NCBI RefSeq assembly: GCF_022829635.1
Contig: NZ_JAKSYO010000192.1
Coordinates: forward strand, 1-64,000
From: Methylobacterium sp. E-066
GTDB lineage: Bacteria; Pseudomonadota; Alphaproteobacteria; Rhizobiales; Beijerinckiaceae
Direction: 5' to 3'
DNA: 64,000 nt
The position numbers were made by a program, and so were the translations under genes. This document shows, piece after piece, positions 8,263 to 18,800 of this stretch. The notes below the pieces were generated by a model, which saw only the letters and a list, made by a program, of their open reading frames with translations, was not told where the DNA came from and searched no databases. The first letter of the stretch is position 1. Every line of letters starts with the position of its first letter.

Positions 8263-9207
8263 GTGAGCCAGACCCCGTCCCCGCCCTCCGAAAGGAGCAT
8301 CGCCGTCATCCGATCGTCAAGAGCGGGCGGCCGACGGGCTCGATCGTCCCTTGGGATGGCGGCGCTCGCCGCGATCCTGTGGTCCGGATCCGGACCCGCC
8401 TGGGCGGCGGCGCCCGCGGAGCCGCAGGCCGCGACGCCCGCCGTGACGGTCCCGAATTTCTGGAACCCCCGCAGCCGCGGCGAGCGGGTCGAGGCGCCCC
8501 AGACCGGCCGGGCGATTCGGTTCCTGACCGACGACGAGTTCCCGCCGCTGCACTTCGCCGGTCCGGACGGCAACCCCACCGGCTTCGCGGTCGAGCTCGC
8601 CCGCGCCGTCTGCGAGAAGCTGACGATCACCTGCACGGTGCAGGCGCGCCGGTTCGATACGCTGCTGGACGCCCTGGACGGCCGGCAGGGCGACGTGATC
8701 GCCGCCGCCATCCCGCTGACCGCGAATGTGCGCGAGAAGTTCCTGGCGACGCGGCCGTATTTCCGCTGGCCGGCGCGCTTCGCCGCCCGCACCGACAAGG
8801 GCCTGCCGGTCCCCTCGGCCGCGGCGCTGGCTGGCCGCAGCGTCGGCGTGATGGGCGGCAGCGCGCACGCCGCCTACCTCAAGGCCTTCTTCCCGAAGGC
8901 TGTCCCGAAGGAATTCCTCGACCTCGCGGCGGCCGAGGGCGCGCTCAAGCGCGGCGAGGTCGATTACCTGTTCGCCGACGGCCTCAACCTCGCCCTCTAT
9001 GTCGGCGGCCAGGAGGCGGAGAATTGCTGCGCCCTGATCGGCGGCGACTATCTGGAGAACCGCTATTTCGGCGAGGGCATCGGGCTGATCACCCGCCAGG
9101 AGGACGCGGCCCTCTCCCGGGCGCTGGACGACGCGCTTCAGCGGGTCTGGGACGACGGGAAATACACCGAGCTGTACCTGCGGTTCTTCCCGGTGAGCCC
9201 GTTCTGA
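8263..9207 (+). CDS. Periplasmic solute-binding protein (SBP_bac_3 type)
   Basis: This 314-residue protein starts at GTG 8263 behind a strong aggggaggg site. A basic N-region and a hydrophobic stretch end at GPAWAAAP near residue 50, indicating export. The mature part is a family 3 binding fold (FLTDDEFPPLHFAGPDGNPTGFAVELARAVCEKL, then AIPLTANVREKF, SVGVMGGSAHAAYLKAFFP). These proteins usually bind amino acids, but no permease or ATPase lies nearby. It may feed a distant transporter or act as a sensor. MoxJ-like proteins of methylotrophs belong to the same fold, but I see no specific link. Confidence 0.85.
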   Translation: MSQTPSPPSERSIAVIRSSRAGGRRARSSLGMAALAAILWSGSGPAWAAAPAEPQAATPAVTVPNFWNPRSRGERVEAPQTGRAIRFLTDDEFPPLHFAGPDGNPTGFAVELARAVCEKLTITCTVQARRFDTLLDALDGRQGDVIAAAIPLTANVREKFLATRPYFRWPARFAARTDKGLPVPSAAALAGRSVGVMGGSAHAAYLKAFFPKAVPKEFLDLAAAEGALKRGEVDYLFADGLNLALYVGGQEAENCCALIGGDYLENRYFGEGIGLITRQEDAALSRALDDALQRVWDDGKYTELYLRFFPVSPF

Positions 9208-9275
9208 GGGGCTTTCTTCCCGACAGCGAATCGGGGATCCTGCACTGCACCGGGTCTCCCCGACAGGATCGAGGC

Positions 9276-9503
9276 ATGACGGATCTTCTGGAAAAAGCGG
9301 TGGCCAAGGCGCGGGATCTCGCACCGGAGATGCAGGACGAGATCGCCCGCGTGATGCTGGCCTTCGTCCATGAGGACGCGCCCCTCTACCAGTTCACCCC
9401 GGAAGAGGAGGCGGAACTCGACGAATCCGAGGCCGCGGCCGCGCGGGGTGATTTCGCGACCGAAGCGGAGGTACGCGCCATTTGGGCCAAATATGGCCTG
9501 TGA
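9276..9503 (+). CDS. Antitoxin-like small protein of a RelE/ParE-type pair
   Basis: This 75-residue acidic protein begins MTDLLEKAVAKARDLAPEMQDEIARVMLAFV. The N-terminal helix pattern and the TPEEEAELDESEAAAARGDFATEAEVRAIWAKYGL tail are those of small antitoxins that wrap around a RelE/ParE toxin. The tail also fits the family's toxin-neutralising C-terminal segment. Its stop (TGA 9501-9503) overlaps the GTG of the toxin gene, the classic antitoxin-first arrangement. Confidence 0.8.
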   Translation: MTDLLEKAVAKARDLAPEMQDEIARVMLAFVHEDAPLYQFTPEEEAELDESEAAAARGDFATEAEVRAIWAKYGL

Positions 9504-9778
9504 AGCTGCGCCTGACCCGACCTGCGGCATCCCAGCTCGACAAGGTGCTCGCCTATCTTAACCGCCGGAACCCGCAGGGCGCGCGCAAGGTGCAACAGCG
9601 CCTTCAGGCGGCCATGGACCTTCTGCTGCACCACCCCTTTGCGGGCTCCATCACGGCCCGGCCCGGCATCCGGCGCCTCATGGCACGTCCCTACCCCTAC
9701 GCGATCACGTATCAGGTCGCGGCGAACGAGATCGTCATCCTGGGTATCCGTCACACCGCGCGGCGGCCGCAGCCCTGA
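9500..9778 (+). CDS. RelE/ParE family toxin
   Basis: This 92-residue protein starts at GTG 9500, sharing GTGA with the antitoxin stop. KLRLTRPAASQLDKVLAYLNRRNPQGARKVQQRLQAAMDLLLHHPFAGSIT...GIRRLMARPYPYAITYQVAANEIVILGIRHTARRP follows the RelE/ParE superfamily layout: helix hairpin, then an antiparallel sheet with RRL...YPYAITY and IRHTARRP. ParE members poison gyrase and RelE members cleave mRNA on the ribosome. The H-x-x-R-R ending favours ParE-like proteins, but this is not decisive. Confidence 0.87.
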   Translation: MKLRLTRPAASQLDKVLAYLNRRNPQGARKVQQRLQAAMDLLLHHPFAGSITARPGIRRLMARPYPYAITYQVAANEIVILGIRHTARRPQP

Positions 9779-9892
9779 AAGCTCTGAGCCGCCCACACCG
9801 CCCCGGGACACCGGATTGCGCCCGCGGGCGTTCCGCTGGGGCTCGAACCGCTCTAGGGTGCGCGCTCCCAGCGTTCCGTCACCCACGAAATC

Positions 9893-11596
9893 ATGCCCAC
9901 CGCACCTGCCCTGATTCTTGACCCCGACCTGATCGAGGCCGCCGCCAATGCCGCCGCTTGGCCGTTCGAGGAGGCGCGCAAGCTCGTCGCGCGGCTGGAG
10001 AAATCCGGCAAGACCGAGGTGCTGTTCGAGACCGGCTACGGGCCGTCGGGGCTGCCGCATATCGGCACCTTCGGGGAGGTCGCCCGCACCTCCATGGTCC
10101 GCCACGCCTTCCGGGTGCTGACCCGGGACGCGGTGCCGACCCGGCTGCTCGCCTTCTCGGACGACATGGACGGGCTGCGCAAGGTCCCGGACAACGTGCC
10201 GAATCGCGAGATGCTGGCCGCCCATCTCGGCAAGCCGCTGTCGCGCATCCCGGACCCGTTCTCGAACGAGCATCCCTCCTTCGGGGCGGCCAACAACGCA
10301 CGGCTGCGCGCCTTCCTCGACAGCTTCGGCTTCGACTACGAATTCGCCTCCGCCACCGACTACTACACGTCGGGCCGGTTCGACGCGGCGCTGCTGCGCG
10401 TGCTGGAGCGCTACGATGCCGTGATGGAGATCATGCTGCCGTCGCTGCGCGCCGAGCGCTCGGCCTCCTACTCGCCGTTCCTGCCGCTCCACCCGGTCAC
10501 CGGCCACGTGATGCAGGTGCCGATCGACGAGGTGCGGGTCGAGACCGGCACCCTGGTCTGGCGCGACCCCGCCACGGGCGAGCGCTACGAGACCCCGGTG
10601 ACCGGCGGCCATGCCAAGCTGCAATGGAAGCCCGACTGGGCGATGCGCTGGGTCGCCCTCGGCGTCGATTACGAGATGGCCGGCAAGGACCTGATCGACT
10701 CGGTCAAGCTGTCGGGCAAGATCGCCCGGGCGCTCGGCGGCGAGCCGCCGGAGGGCTTCAACTACGAGCTGTTCCTCGACGAGAAGGGCCAAAAGATCTC
10801 GAAGTCGAAGGGCAACGGCCTGACCATCGACGACTGGCTGAAATACGGCACGCCGGAATCCTTAGGCCTGTTCATGTACAACAAGCCGCGCGAGGCCAAG
10901 CGCCTGTTCTTCGACGTGATCCCCCGGCACGTCGACGAGTATATCGGCTTCCTCGACCGCTATGCCGGCCAGGACGCGAAGCTGCGCCTCGGCAACCCGG
11001 TCTGGCACCTGCATGCCGGCAACCCGCCGGAGCCCGAGCGGGTCGAGGGCGCGAGCCTGACCTTCGCGATGCTGCTCAACCTCGCGGCGGTGGCCAACAC
11101 CGAGGATCCGGCGGTGTTGTGGGGCTTCATCCGCCGCTACGCGCCGCAGACCGGGCCGGAGACCCATCCGGGCCTCGACCGGCTGGTGGTCCACGCCCTG
11201 AAATATTTTTCGGATTTCGTGCGCCCGGCCAAGACCTACCGGGAGCCCACGTCCGAGGAGCGGGCGGCCCTCGAGGACCTGTCGGAGACGCTTGCGGCGC
11301 ATGCCGGTTCCACCGACCCGGAGGCCCTGCAGGCGGCGGTCTACGAGGTCGGGCGGCGGCACTTCCCCGATACGTCCGGCAAGGCCAAGAGCCCGGACGG
11401 TCGCCCCGGCGTGTCGCAGGCGTGGTTCACGAGCCTGTACAATGTGCTGTTCGGCGAGGCGCGGGGGCCGCGCTTCGGCTCCTTCGTGGCCCTCTACGGG
11501 GTCGCGGAGACCCGGGCGCTGATCGCGGCGGCCCTGTCGGGCGCCCTGGTGGCCGAGCACGCCGCGTTCACGGCCGGTACCGCCAAGGTCGCGTGA
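9893..11596 (+). CDS. lysK: Lysyl-tRNA synthetase, class I
   Basis: This 567-residue synthetase charges tRNA-Lys in the cytosol. It is the class I enzyme found in archaea and alphaproteobacteria rather than the class II LysS. The HIGH-type motif [10 protein letters not shown] lies near residue 52 and KISKSKGNG near residue 301. The anticodon-binding helical domain follows. Full length, with ATG 9893 opening [31 protein letters not shown]. The next gene starts 7 bases after its stop, so the two are probably co-transcribed. Confidence 0.97.
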   Translation: MPTAPALILDPDLIEAAANAAAWPFEEARKLVARLEKSGKTEVLFETGYGPSGLPHIGTFGEVARTSMVRHAFRVLTRDAVPTRLLAFSDDMDGLRKVPDNVPNREMLAAHLGKPLSRIPDPFSNEHPSFGAANNARLRAFLDSFGFDYEFASATDYYTSGRFDAALLRVLERYDAVMEIMLPSLRAERSASYSPFLPLHPVTGHVMQVPIDEVRVETGTLVWRDPATGERYETPVTGGHAKLQWKPDWAMRWVALGVDYEMAGKDLIDSVKLSGKIARALGGEPPEGFNYELFLDEKGQKISKSKGNGLTIDDWLKYGTPESLGLFMYNKPREAKRLFFDVIPRHVDEYIGFLDRYAGQDAKLRLGNPVWHLHAGNPPEPERVEGASLTFAMLLNLAAVANTEDPAVLWGFIRRYAPQTGPETHPGLDRLVVHALKYFSDFVRPAKTYREPTSEERAALEDLSETLAAHAGSTDPEALQAAVYEVGRRHFPDTSGKAKSPDGRPGVSQAWFTSLYNVLFGEARGPRFGSFVALYGVAETRALIAAALSGALVAEHAAFTAGTAKVA

Positions 11597-11603
11597 GGCC
11601 GCG

Positions 11604-12215
11604 ATGATCGTCGAGACCGAAGCGCAGCTGGAGGCGATCTACGCCGCGTCCCTGGCCCCGGCCTCCGTGGTCAAGGTCACGGCGACGATCACGCCGGACT
11701 ACGCGGCGCTGATCGCCGCCTCGCCGTTCGCGGTGCTGGCCACATCCGGCCCCGAGGGGCTCGATTGCAGCCCGCGGGGCGACCGGCCGGGCTTCGTGCG
11801 GGTCGCCGACCCGCGCACGCTGATCCTGCCCGACCGGCGCGGCAACAACCGGATCGATTCCCTCCGCAACGTCGTGCGCGACCCGCGGGTGGCGCTGCTG
11901 TTCCTGATCCCGGGCTCGGGCACGACCTTCCGGGTGAACGGCAGGGCGGTGATCTCGGTTGATCCGGATCTCCTGGATTCGTTCCGGGTGGACGGCCACG
12001 CGCCGCGCACGGCCCTCGTGATCACGGTCGAGGCGGCGTATTTCCAATGCGCCCGGGCGATCGTCCGCGCCCGGCTGTGGGAGCCCGAGGCCCGGGTCGA
12101 TCCGGCGGACCTGCCGAGCCCCGGCGCGATCCTGGCCGCGCTCACCGCGGGCGATGTCGGCGGCCAGGCCTACGACGCGGAATGGCCGGCCCGGGCCGCC
12201 AAGACGCTGTGGTGA
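11604..12215 (+). CDS. PPOX-type FMN flavoprotein (MSMEG_1061 family)
   Basis: This 203-residue protein of the pyridoxamine 5'-phosphate oxidase fold is predicted to bind FMN or F420-like flavin as a dimer. Visible family blocks are SPFAVLATSGPEGLDCSPRGDRPGFVRVADPRTLILPDRRGNNRIDSLRN and the FLIPGSGTTFRVNGRAVIS strand. It ends with the QCARAIVRARLW region of the MSMEG_1061/TIGR04025 type. The substrate is unknown. It is tucked against lysK and converges on the transglutaminase gene with only 6 bases between the stops. Confidence 0.85.
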   Translation: MIVETEAQLEAIYAASLAPASVVKVTATITPDYAALIAASPFAVLATSGPEGLDCSPRGDRPGFVRVADPRTLILPDRRGNNRIDSLRNVVRDPRVALLFLIPGSGTTFRVNGRAVISVDPDLLDSFRVDGHAPRTALVITVEAAYFQCARAIVRARLWEPEARVDPADLPSPGAILAALTAGDVGGQAYDAEWPARAAKTLW

Positions 12216-12221
12216 GCCGCG

Positions 12222-13136
12222 TCAGCCCACCAGGGCGAGGCCGGGTTGGGCGAGATCCTGCGTCTCGGTCTCGGGGATCACGTCGACCTCGACCTTGAGA
12301 CGCTGCCTGCCCGAGCCGCTGACGATGCCGTCCACCGGCGCCACGTCGCCGTAATCGCGGCCGCGGGCCACCACGATGTGGTCGTCCCGCACCGGCACGC
12401 CGTTGGTCGGGTCGAGGCCGAGCCAGCCCTCGCCGCACCAGACCGCTACCCAGGCGTGGCTCGCATCCGCCCCGCGCAGGCGCGGCCGGCCCGGCGGCGG
12501 CACGGTGCGCAGGTAGCCGCTGACATAGGCCGCCGGCAGGCCCATGCCGCGCAGGCCCGCGATCATCACGTGGGCGAAATCCTGGCAGACCCCGGCCCGC
12601 AGCGCGAAGGATTCGGCGAGCGGCGTGCGCACGTTCGTGGCCTTGGCATCGAACCTGAAATCGGCGCCGATGCGCAGCATCAGGTCGTGGGCCGCCCCGT
12701 AGGCGCTGCGGCCGGGCGAAAAGCTCGCCCGGGCATAGTCGGTCACCTCGGCGACGAGGGGCACCCGGCCGCTCGGGAACAGGAAATGGACCGGCGCCCG
12801 GCCGCCGAGGTCGCGCGAAGCCACAACGGCATCGCGGACCCGCTCCCAGGGCTGGCCGGCCTCGGGCTCTGGCGGGGTGCGGCGCTCGACCCGCACGGTG
12901 GACAGCGCCTCGACGCTGAAGGTGGTGTGGGGCGTATCCAAGGTGATGGCCACCGCCTCGATCCCGAAATAGTCCCGCCGCATCAGCGCAGTGGTCGGGC
13001 TCGGATCGATGGTCACGGCGCTCGCCAGCACGCTCTGGCCCTCGCCGTCCTGGGGTTTCAGCCGCAGGGAGCAGCGGGCGAAGCGCACCGGCTTGCCGTA
13101 GCGGTAGGTGGTGCGGTGGCGCAGCGTGTAGATCAT
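12222..13136 (-). CDS. Transglutaminase-like cysteine protease family protein
   Basis: This 304-residue protein has a bacterial transglutaminase N-terminal beta domain (MIYTLRHRTTYRYGKPVRFARCSLRLKPQ) followed by the papain-like core. The predicted triad is Cys184 (LRAGVCQDFAH), His227 (ASHAWV) and Asp242 (GLDPTNG), all present. An upstream GTG at 13169 is in frame, but ATG 13136 begins exactly at the conserved family start. It is the last gene of the three-gene minus-strand cassette shared with the ATP-grasp-alpha-E and DUF2126 genes. It probably hydrolyses or transfers a peptide or amide made by them. Confidence 0.92.
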   Translation of the reverse strand: MIYTLRHRTTYRYGKPVRFARCSLRLKPQDGEGQSVLASAVTIDPSPTTALMRRDYFGIEAVAITLDTPHTTFSVEALSTVRVERRTPPEPEAGQPWERVRDAVVASRDLGGRAPVHFLFPSGRVPLVAEVTDYARASFSPGRSAYGAAHDLMLRIGADFRFDAKATNVRTPLAESFALRAGVCQDFAHVMIAGLRGMGLPAAYVSGYLRTVPPPGRPRLRGADASHAWVAVWCGEGWLGLDPTNGVPVRDDHIVVARGRDYGDVAPVDGIVSGSGRQRLKVEVDVIPETETQDLAQPGLALVG

Positions 13137-13254
13137 CCCGGCGGCCGCGCGATTCTTTCTCTGTCGCACGCATCATAGGCCGAAAGGGTCACCGATTTTG
13201 CGGCGACCCTGATGCAGGAACAGGAATCCAGGCCGGATTGCGCGGTGCCCCTCA

Positions 13255-15792
13255 TCACGCCAGGCCCGTCAGCTTTTCCGGGCGCAGCGCGTTCGGCCCG
13301 GCCGGGAAGTAGCGCACCGCGATGCCGTCGGCGAGGCGTTCGAGGTCGGTCTCCAGGGCGGTGAGGCGCACGGCGTCGAAATCGGCGGCCTCGCCGCTGC
13401 GCAGCTCCGCCAGGATCCGGGAGGCGATGCGGCGATGCGGCTCCGGGATGCCGTCGGCCGACAGGGCCGGCAGGTCGTCGAGATGCCGGGCGATCGCCTC
13501 CGCCTGGAAGGCGATCGAGCGCGGGTTGTAGGGGTCGAGCAGCACCATGTCGCGCACGGGGTCGAGGGCCGCGCCCTGCATATAGCGCCGGCCGTAGCTG
13601 ATCTGCGAATCGCACAGCGACAGCATCACCCCGAGGCAGCCCGGCGTCGCCTCGTCGTTGGCGAAGGACAGCGCGAAGGTGCAGGTGTTGATCGCCCGCT
13701 CGACGCGCCGGCCGAGCTCGACGAAGTGCCAGCCCTCCGCCCGGCTCATGTTCTCGTGGGTGAGGCCGGAGAGCGCGGCCAGCTGGCTCAGCGCCCGCTC
13801 GGCGCGGCCGGCGAGCTGCGATTCGGTGAAGGTCCGCTCAGTGTCGAGCGACAGGAGCTCGATCAGGTCGGCCAGCACCCGCCAGGCTTCGCCGGACAGG
13901 CGGGCGCGCAGCGCGGCGGCGTTGCGCCGGGCCGAGACGATGTGGGCGCGGGCCGAGCCCGAGCGCTCGCGCCCGGTGAGCGCCTCCTGGGCGAGCCGGG
14001 CGGTGGGCAGGTCGGTGGCGCCGGTGGCGCCCCATTCGTGCAGCAGCGCCCGCAGGGCGAGGGCCGCCGGGGTGTCGAGGGCGCCGGAGATGTCGGCCCC
14101 GACCGCGTCGCCGACGCTGCGCAGATGGGCCAGGACCAGCCGGATCACCGCCTCGGCGCGCTCGAGGTAGCGGCCGAACCAGAACAGGCCGTCGGCCGCC
14201 CGGGAGGGCAGGTGACCGCCGACCCGGCGCACCCGCGGGGCCGCGTGGGAGCCGATCAGCGGCGCCTCGACCGGGCTCTCGGACAGCACCCACAGGTCGG
14301 CCGAGCGGATGCCGAGCCGCATCTCGATCGGGTCGACATCCTCGCCCTCCGAGACCCGGCAGAAGCCGCCCGGCATCACCTGCCAGCCTGACGGCGTCCG
14401 GGTGGCGAAGACGCGCACCACGAAGGGGCGGGGCACCAGGGTGAGGCCGGTCTCGCCGCGCTCCCAGCCGGGCATGGTCGAGAGCGGCGCGGCCTCCTGG
14501 GCGACGTAGTCGAACGGCCGGTCGCGCAGGGCCGCCACGACCCGCGCTCTCTCGGCCGCCAGGGCGTGCGGGGCCAGCATCGCGTCGCGGCCCGCCCCGC
14601 GCTGGGGGGTGGCCGCCGGGCGCAGGGTCAGGCTGTCGAGATTCGCCTGGGCATGGGCCAGGCCTTCGAGGTCGCCGCACCACCAGGCCCGGGGATGCCC
14701 GAGCCGCAGGGGCTCGCCCAGCAGCCTTCGGGCGATGCCGTCGAGATAGGGGGCGAGCGCCGCGGACTCGACCAGCCCCGAACCCGGCATGTTGGCCATC
14801 ACCACGGAGCCGTTGCGCAGGGCCTCGATCACGCCGGGCACGCCCAGCCGCGAGGCCGGATTGAGTTCGAGGGGATCGAGATAGTCGGCATCGATCCGCC
14901 GCCACAGGGCGTCGGCCCGCTTCAGCCCCGAGACGGTGCGGACATGCAGGGCGCCGTCCCGCATGACGAGGTCGTCGCCCTCGACCAGCATCAGGCCGAG
15001 ATAGCGGGCGAGCGCGGCCTGCTCGACATAGGTGCTGCTGTAGGGGCCGGAGGTCAGCAGGCAGATGCGCGGGTCGGCGCGCTCGGCCCCCAGCGCCAGG
15101 CCTTCGCGGAACGCCTGGAAGAAGGCCGGCAGGCGCTCGACATGGAGGTCCTGGAAGAAGTCCGGGAAGGTCCGGGCCAGGACCATCCGGTTCTCCAGCG
15201 CCCAGCCGAGGCCGGAGGGCGCCTGCGTCCGGTCGGCCAGGACCTGCCAGCGCCCGTCCGGCCCCCGGCCGATATCGGCGGCGTAGAGCTTCAGGTAGTG
15301 GCCCCCGGGGGGGGCGACCCCATGCAGGGGGTGGAGGAATTCGGGCGTCCCGGCCACGATCGCGGCGGGCAGCAGCCCATCCGCGACCAGCCGGCCCTCG
15401 CCGTAGGCATCGGCGAGGATCGCCTCCATCAGCTCGGCGCGCTGGACGATGCCAGCGCTGAGCTCCCGCCACTCGGCGGCCTCCACCACCAGGGGCAGGC
15501 AGCCGAGCGGCCAGGGATGCTCACGCTGGTCGCCGGAGATGCGGAAGGAGATGCCGGCATCGCGGATATGCCGCTCCGCCGAGACGAAGCGGGCGAGGAT
15601 CTCCGGCTCGGTCAGCGCGCCGAGATGGTCGAGCAGGCGCGGCCACGCGCCGCGCGGGGCGCCGTCGTCACCCAGAAACTCGTCCGGCCGGCCGGGGACG
15701 GGCCGGTAACCCGCGGTCCAGCGCGCGATGCGCTCCCGCGGGCTTTCCGCCGCCTCGGCCCGGGCGGCGCCGGATGCGAGCGCCGCCTCCAT
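13255..15792 (-). CDS. Circularly permuted type 2 ATP-grasp protein fused to alpha-E domain
   Basis: This 845-residue fusion has residues about 80-510 as the circularly permuted ATP-grasp (DUF404/DUF407), with DIGRGPDGRWQVLADRTQAPSGLGWALENR, LLTSGPYSSTYVEQAALARYLG and ANMPGSGLVESAALAPYLDGIARRLLGEPL. From about 527 to the end is the all-helical alpha-E domain (DUF403), starting LPSRAADGLFWFGRYLERAEA. In most genomes these are two neighbouring genes. ATP-grasp enzymes of this class are predicted amide- or peptide-bond ligases. Start ATG 15792, with an in-frame GTG one codon before. It begins 13 bases after the DUF2126 gene and lies 118 bases before the small transglutaminase. Confidence 0.93.
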   Translation of the reverse strand: MEAALASGAARAEAAESPRERIARWTAGYRPVPGRPDEFLGDDGAPRGAWPRLLDHLGALTEPEILARFVSAERHIRDAGISFRISGDQREHPWPLGCLPLVVEAAEWRELSAGIVQRAELMEAILADAYGEGRLVADGLLPAAIVAGTPEFLHPLHGVAPPGGHYLKLYAADIGRGPDGRWQVLADRTQAPSGLGWALENRMVLARTFPDFFQDLHVERLPAFFQAFREGLALGAERADPRICLLTSGPYSSTYVEQAALARYLGLMLVEGDDLVMRDGALHVRTVSGLKRADALWRRIDADYLDPLELNPASRLGVPGVIEALRNGSVVMANMPGSGLVESAALAPYLDGIARRLLGEPLRLGHPRAWWCGDLEGLAHAQANLDSLTLRPAATPQRGAGRDAMLAPHALAAERARVVAALRDRPFDYVAQEAAPLSTMPGWERGETGLTLVPRPFVVRVFATRTPSGWQVMPGGFCRVSEGEDVDPIEMRLGIRSADLWVLSESPVEAPLIGSHAAPRVRRVGGHLPSRAADGLFWFGRYLERAEAVIRLVLAHLRSVGDAVGADISGALDTPAALALRALLHEWGATGATDLPTARLAQEALTGRERSGSARAHIVSARRNAAALRARLSGEAWRVLADLIELLSLDTERTFTESQLAGRAERALSQLAALSGLTHENMSRAEGWHFVELGRRVERAINTCTFALSFANDEATPGCLGVMLSLCDSQISYGRRYMQGAALDPVRDMVLLDPYNPRSIAFQAEAIARHLDDLPALSADGIPEPHRRIASRILAELRSGEAADFDAVRLTALETDLERLADGIAVRYFPAGPNALRPEKLTGLA

Positions 15793-15805
15793 CACCGAAC
15801 CCCGG

Positions 15806-18800
15806 TCATGTCGGGGCCGGCGTGCGCAGGTCGAGGGTCAGCGGGAACTCGGCGCTCGTCTCCGCGCGGGGCATCTCGATCCGGCCCGGCGTGTGGCCGA
15901 GGGGCTCGAAGCGGGCGAGGCGGCGCCCCTCCGCCTCGTAGGCGTTGACCGGGTGGGTCTCGTAGTTCCGGCCGCCCGGATGAGCGACGTGGTAGCGGCA
16001 GCCGCCGAGCGAGCGCCCGCTCCAGACATCGAGGATGTCGAAGGTCAGCGGCGAGTGGGCCGGAATGGTCGGGTGCAGCGACGAGGCCGGCTGCCACGCC
16101 TTGAAGCGCAGGCCGGCCACGGCCTCGCCGGCCCGGCCGGTGCCGGTCATGGGCAGCCGGCGGCCGTTGCAGGCGATAACGTGCCGCTCGGGCACGAAGC
16201 CCTCGACCTTGATCTGAAGCCGCTCGACCGAGCTGTCGACGAAGCGCACCGTGCCCCCGCTCGTCCCTTCCTCGCCCATCACGTGCCAGGGCTCCAGCGC
16301 CTGGCGCAGTTCCATCCGGACCCCGCCCTGCTCGACCACGCCGAAGACCGGGAAGCGGAACTGGGCCTGCGCCTCGAAGGCGACCGGATCAAAAGCGTAG
16401 CCTGCCGCCCCGAGATCCTCCAGCACCCCGAGGAAGTCGGCCCAGAGGAAATGCGGCAGCATGAAGCGATCGTGGAGCGTCGTGCCCCAGCGGACACAAC
16501 CGCCGGTCTGCGGCTCGCGCCACAGCCACGCCACCAGGGCCCGCAGCAGCAATTGCTGCGCGAGGCTCATGCGGGCATCCGGCGGCATCTCGAAGGCCCG
16601 GAACTCCAGGAGACCGAGGCGCCCGGTCGGGCCATCCGGCGAGTACAGCTTGTCGATGCAGATCTCGGCCCGGTGGGTGTTGCCGGTGACATCCACCAGG
16701 ATGTTGCGGAACACCCGGTCGACCAGCCAGCGCGGGATGTTGGGGGCGTCGGCGGCCGGGATCTGGGCCAGCGCGATCTCCAGCTCGTAGAGCCCGTCAT
16801 GGCGGGCCTCGTCCATGCGCGGGGCCTGGCTGGTCGGGCCGATATAGAGGCCGGAGAACAGGTAAGAGAGCGCCGGGTGGCGCTGCCAGTAGAGCACCAG
16901 GCTCTTGAGCAGGTCGGGCCGGCGCAGGAACGGCGAATCGTCCGGGGTGACGCCGCCCATGACCACGTGGTTGCCGCCGCCGGTGCCGGTATGGCGCCCG
17001 TCGACCATGAACTTTTCCGCGCCGAGCCGGGTCTGCCGGGCCTCGGCGTAGAGGTCGGTGGTGATCGCCACCGCCTCGCGCCAGGAGGCAGCCGGGTAGA
17101 CGTTGACCTCGATCACGCCGGGATCGGGGGTGACCTTGATCAGGCCGATGCGCGCATCGTAGGGCGGCTCGTAGCCCTCGATATGGATCGGCAGCTTCAA
17201 TTCGGCGGCGGCTGCCTCGAGATGGGCGGCGAGTTCGAGATACTCGTCGGCGCGCTGGGTCGGGGGCATGAACACCCGCACGATCCCGTCCCGGGGCTCG
17301 ATGGCGAGCGCCGTGCGCACCGCGACGCCGGTGATGCCGGCGCCGTTGACGACGGTCTTGGCCATCGGGTCGTCGGGGAGGGGGCCGCGGGCCTCCAGCG
17401 GGTCCTGCGGCTGGTAATAGGGATAGTGCTCCGGCGGCACGTAGGGCAGGGACGACAGGGGCAGCCGGAAGCCGAGGGGCGAATCGCCCGGCACCAGGAA
17501 GGCCTGGCCCCGGCGGAAGTCCCACTTCTCCGAGATCCAGACCCGGTCGGCATCGCCGTCCTTGCCGGTGGGCAGGCTCGCGAGCGGCAGGACGTAGCCC
17601 GCGGCTTCCCCGAGCCCGCGGGCGTAGACGCGCCGGATCCGAGCGTCGAACTCCACCGAGCCGGACTTGGCCGCGGCCGGCGTGACGTTGACCGGCAGCT
17701 CCGCGGCTTTCTTCTCCCAGAGCTCGCCGTCCTCGAAGGCCGGGAAGACGTAGTCGGACAGGCCGAGCCGGCGGGCCAGGGTGTCGGCCAGTGCCTTGGC
17801 CTGGGCGATGGTGGCGGTCCCCTCAGACCCCTCGCCCGCCTCCGGGGCGATCAGCGCAGAGTCCTTCCAGATCGGCTTGCCGTCCTTGCGCCAGTACAGG
17901 GCGAAGGCCCAGCGCGGCAGGCTCTCGCCGGGATACCACTTGCCCTGGCCGTAATGCAGCAGGCCGCCCGGGCCGAAGCGGTCGCGCAGGCGCCGGATCA
18001 GCGTGTCGGCGAGCCGCCGCTTGGTCGGGCCGACGGCGGCGATGTTCCATTCCGGCGCCTCGAAATCGTCCACCGACACGAAGGTCGGCTCGCCGCCCAT
18101 GGTCAGCCGGACGTCCTGGGCCACGAGGTCGGCGTCGACCCGCTCGCCGAGCGCATCCATGGCCGACCAGACCGCCTCGGAATAGGGCTTGGTGATCCGG
18201 GGCGTCTCGGCGACCCGGGTGATCCGCATCTCGAAGCCGAACTCGGTCTTGGCCGGCTCGGCCGCCCCCGAGATCGGCGCGGCCGAGCGGTAATGCGGGG
18301 TCGCGGCCAGGGGGATGTGGCCCTCGCCGGTGAGCAGGCCGGAGGTCGCGTCCATGCCGATCCAGCCGGCGCCCGGTAGGTAGACCTCGGCCCAGGCATG
18401 CAGGTCGGTGAAGTCCGCCGACGCGCCGGCGGGGCCGTCGACCGCAGTGGTGTCGGGCACGAGCTGGATCAGGTAGCCGGAGACGAACCGGGCGGCGAGA
18501 CCGATCCGGCGCAGCACCTGCACCAGCAGCCAGGCCGAATCCCGGCAGGACCCGCTCTTGAGCCGCAGCGTCTCGGCGGGCGTCTGGACGCCCGGCTCCA
18601 TGCGCACGCCGTAGGCGATCTCGCGGGCGATCATGCCGTTGAGCGCCACCAGGAACAGGACCGTGCTCTGCTCCTCGGGAAGCCGAGCGAGCAGCGCCTC
18701 GATCTCCGGCCCGTCCGCGTCGACCGCCACCAGGTAGGGGGCCAGCTCCTCCGACAGGTCAGGCTCGTACGCGAAGGTCCGGACCTGCGCATAATCCTCC

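Noticed and set aside
6785-8266. A 493-codon + strand frame opposite the glycosyltransferase gene.
   Set aside because: It is the antisense shadow of a high-GC gene. The protein is low-complexity (Arg, Gln, Gly-rich) without any domain.
9386-10792. A 468-codon minus-strand frame opposite lysK and the toxin-antitoxin genes.
   Set aside because: Antisense shadow of lysK with no motif.
15728-18379. An 883-codon + strand frame opposite the DUF2126 gene.
   Set aside because: Antisense shadow. The minus-strand protein has intact transglutaminase and DUF2126 motifs.
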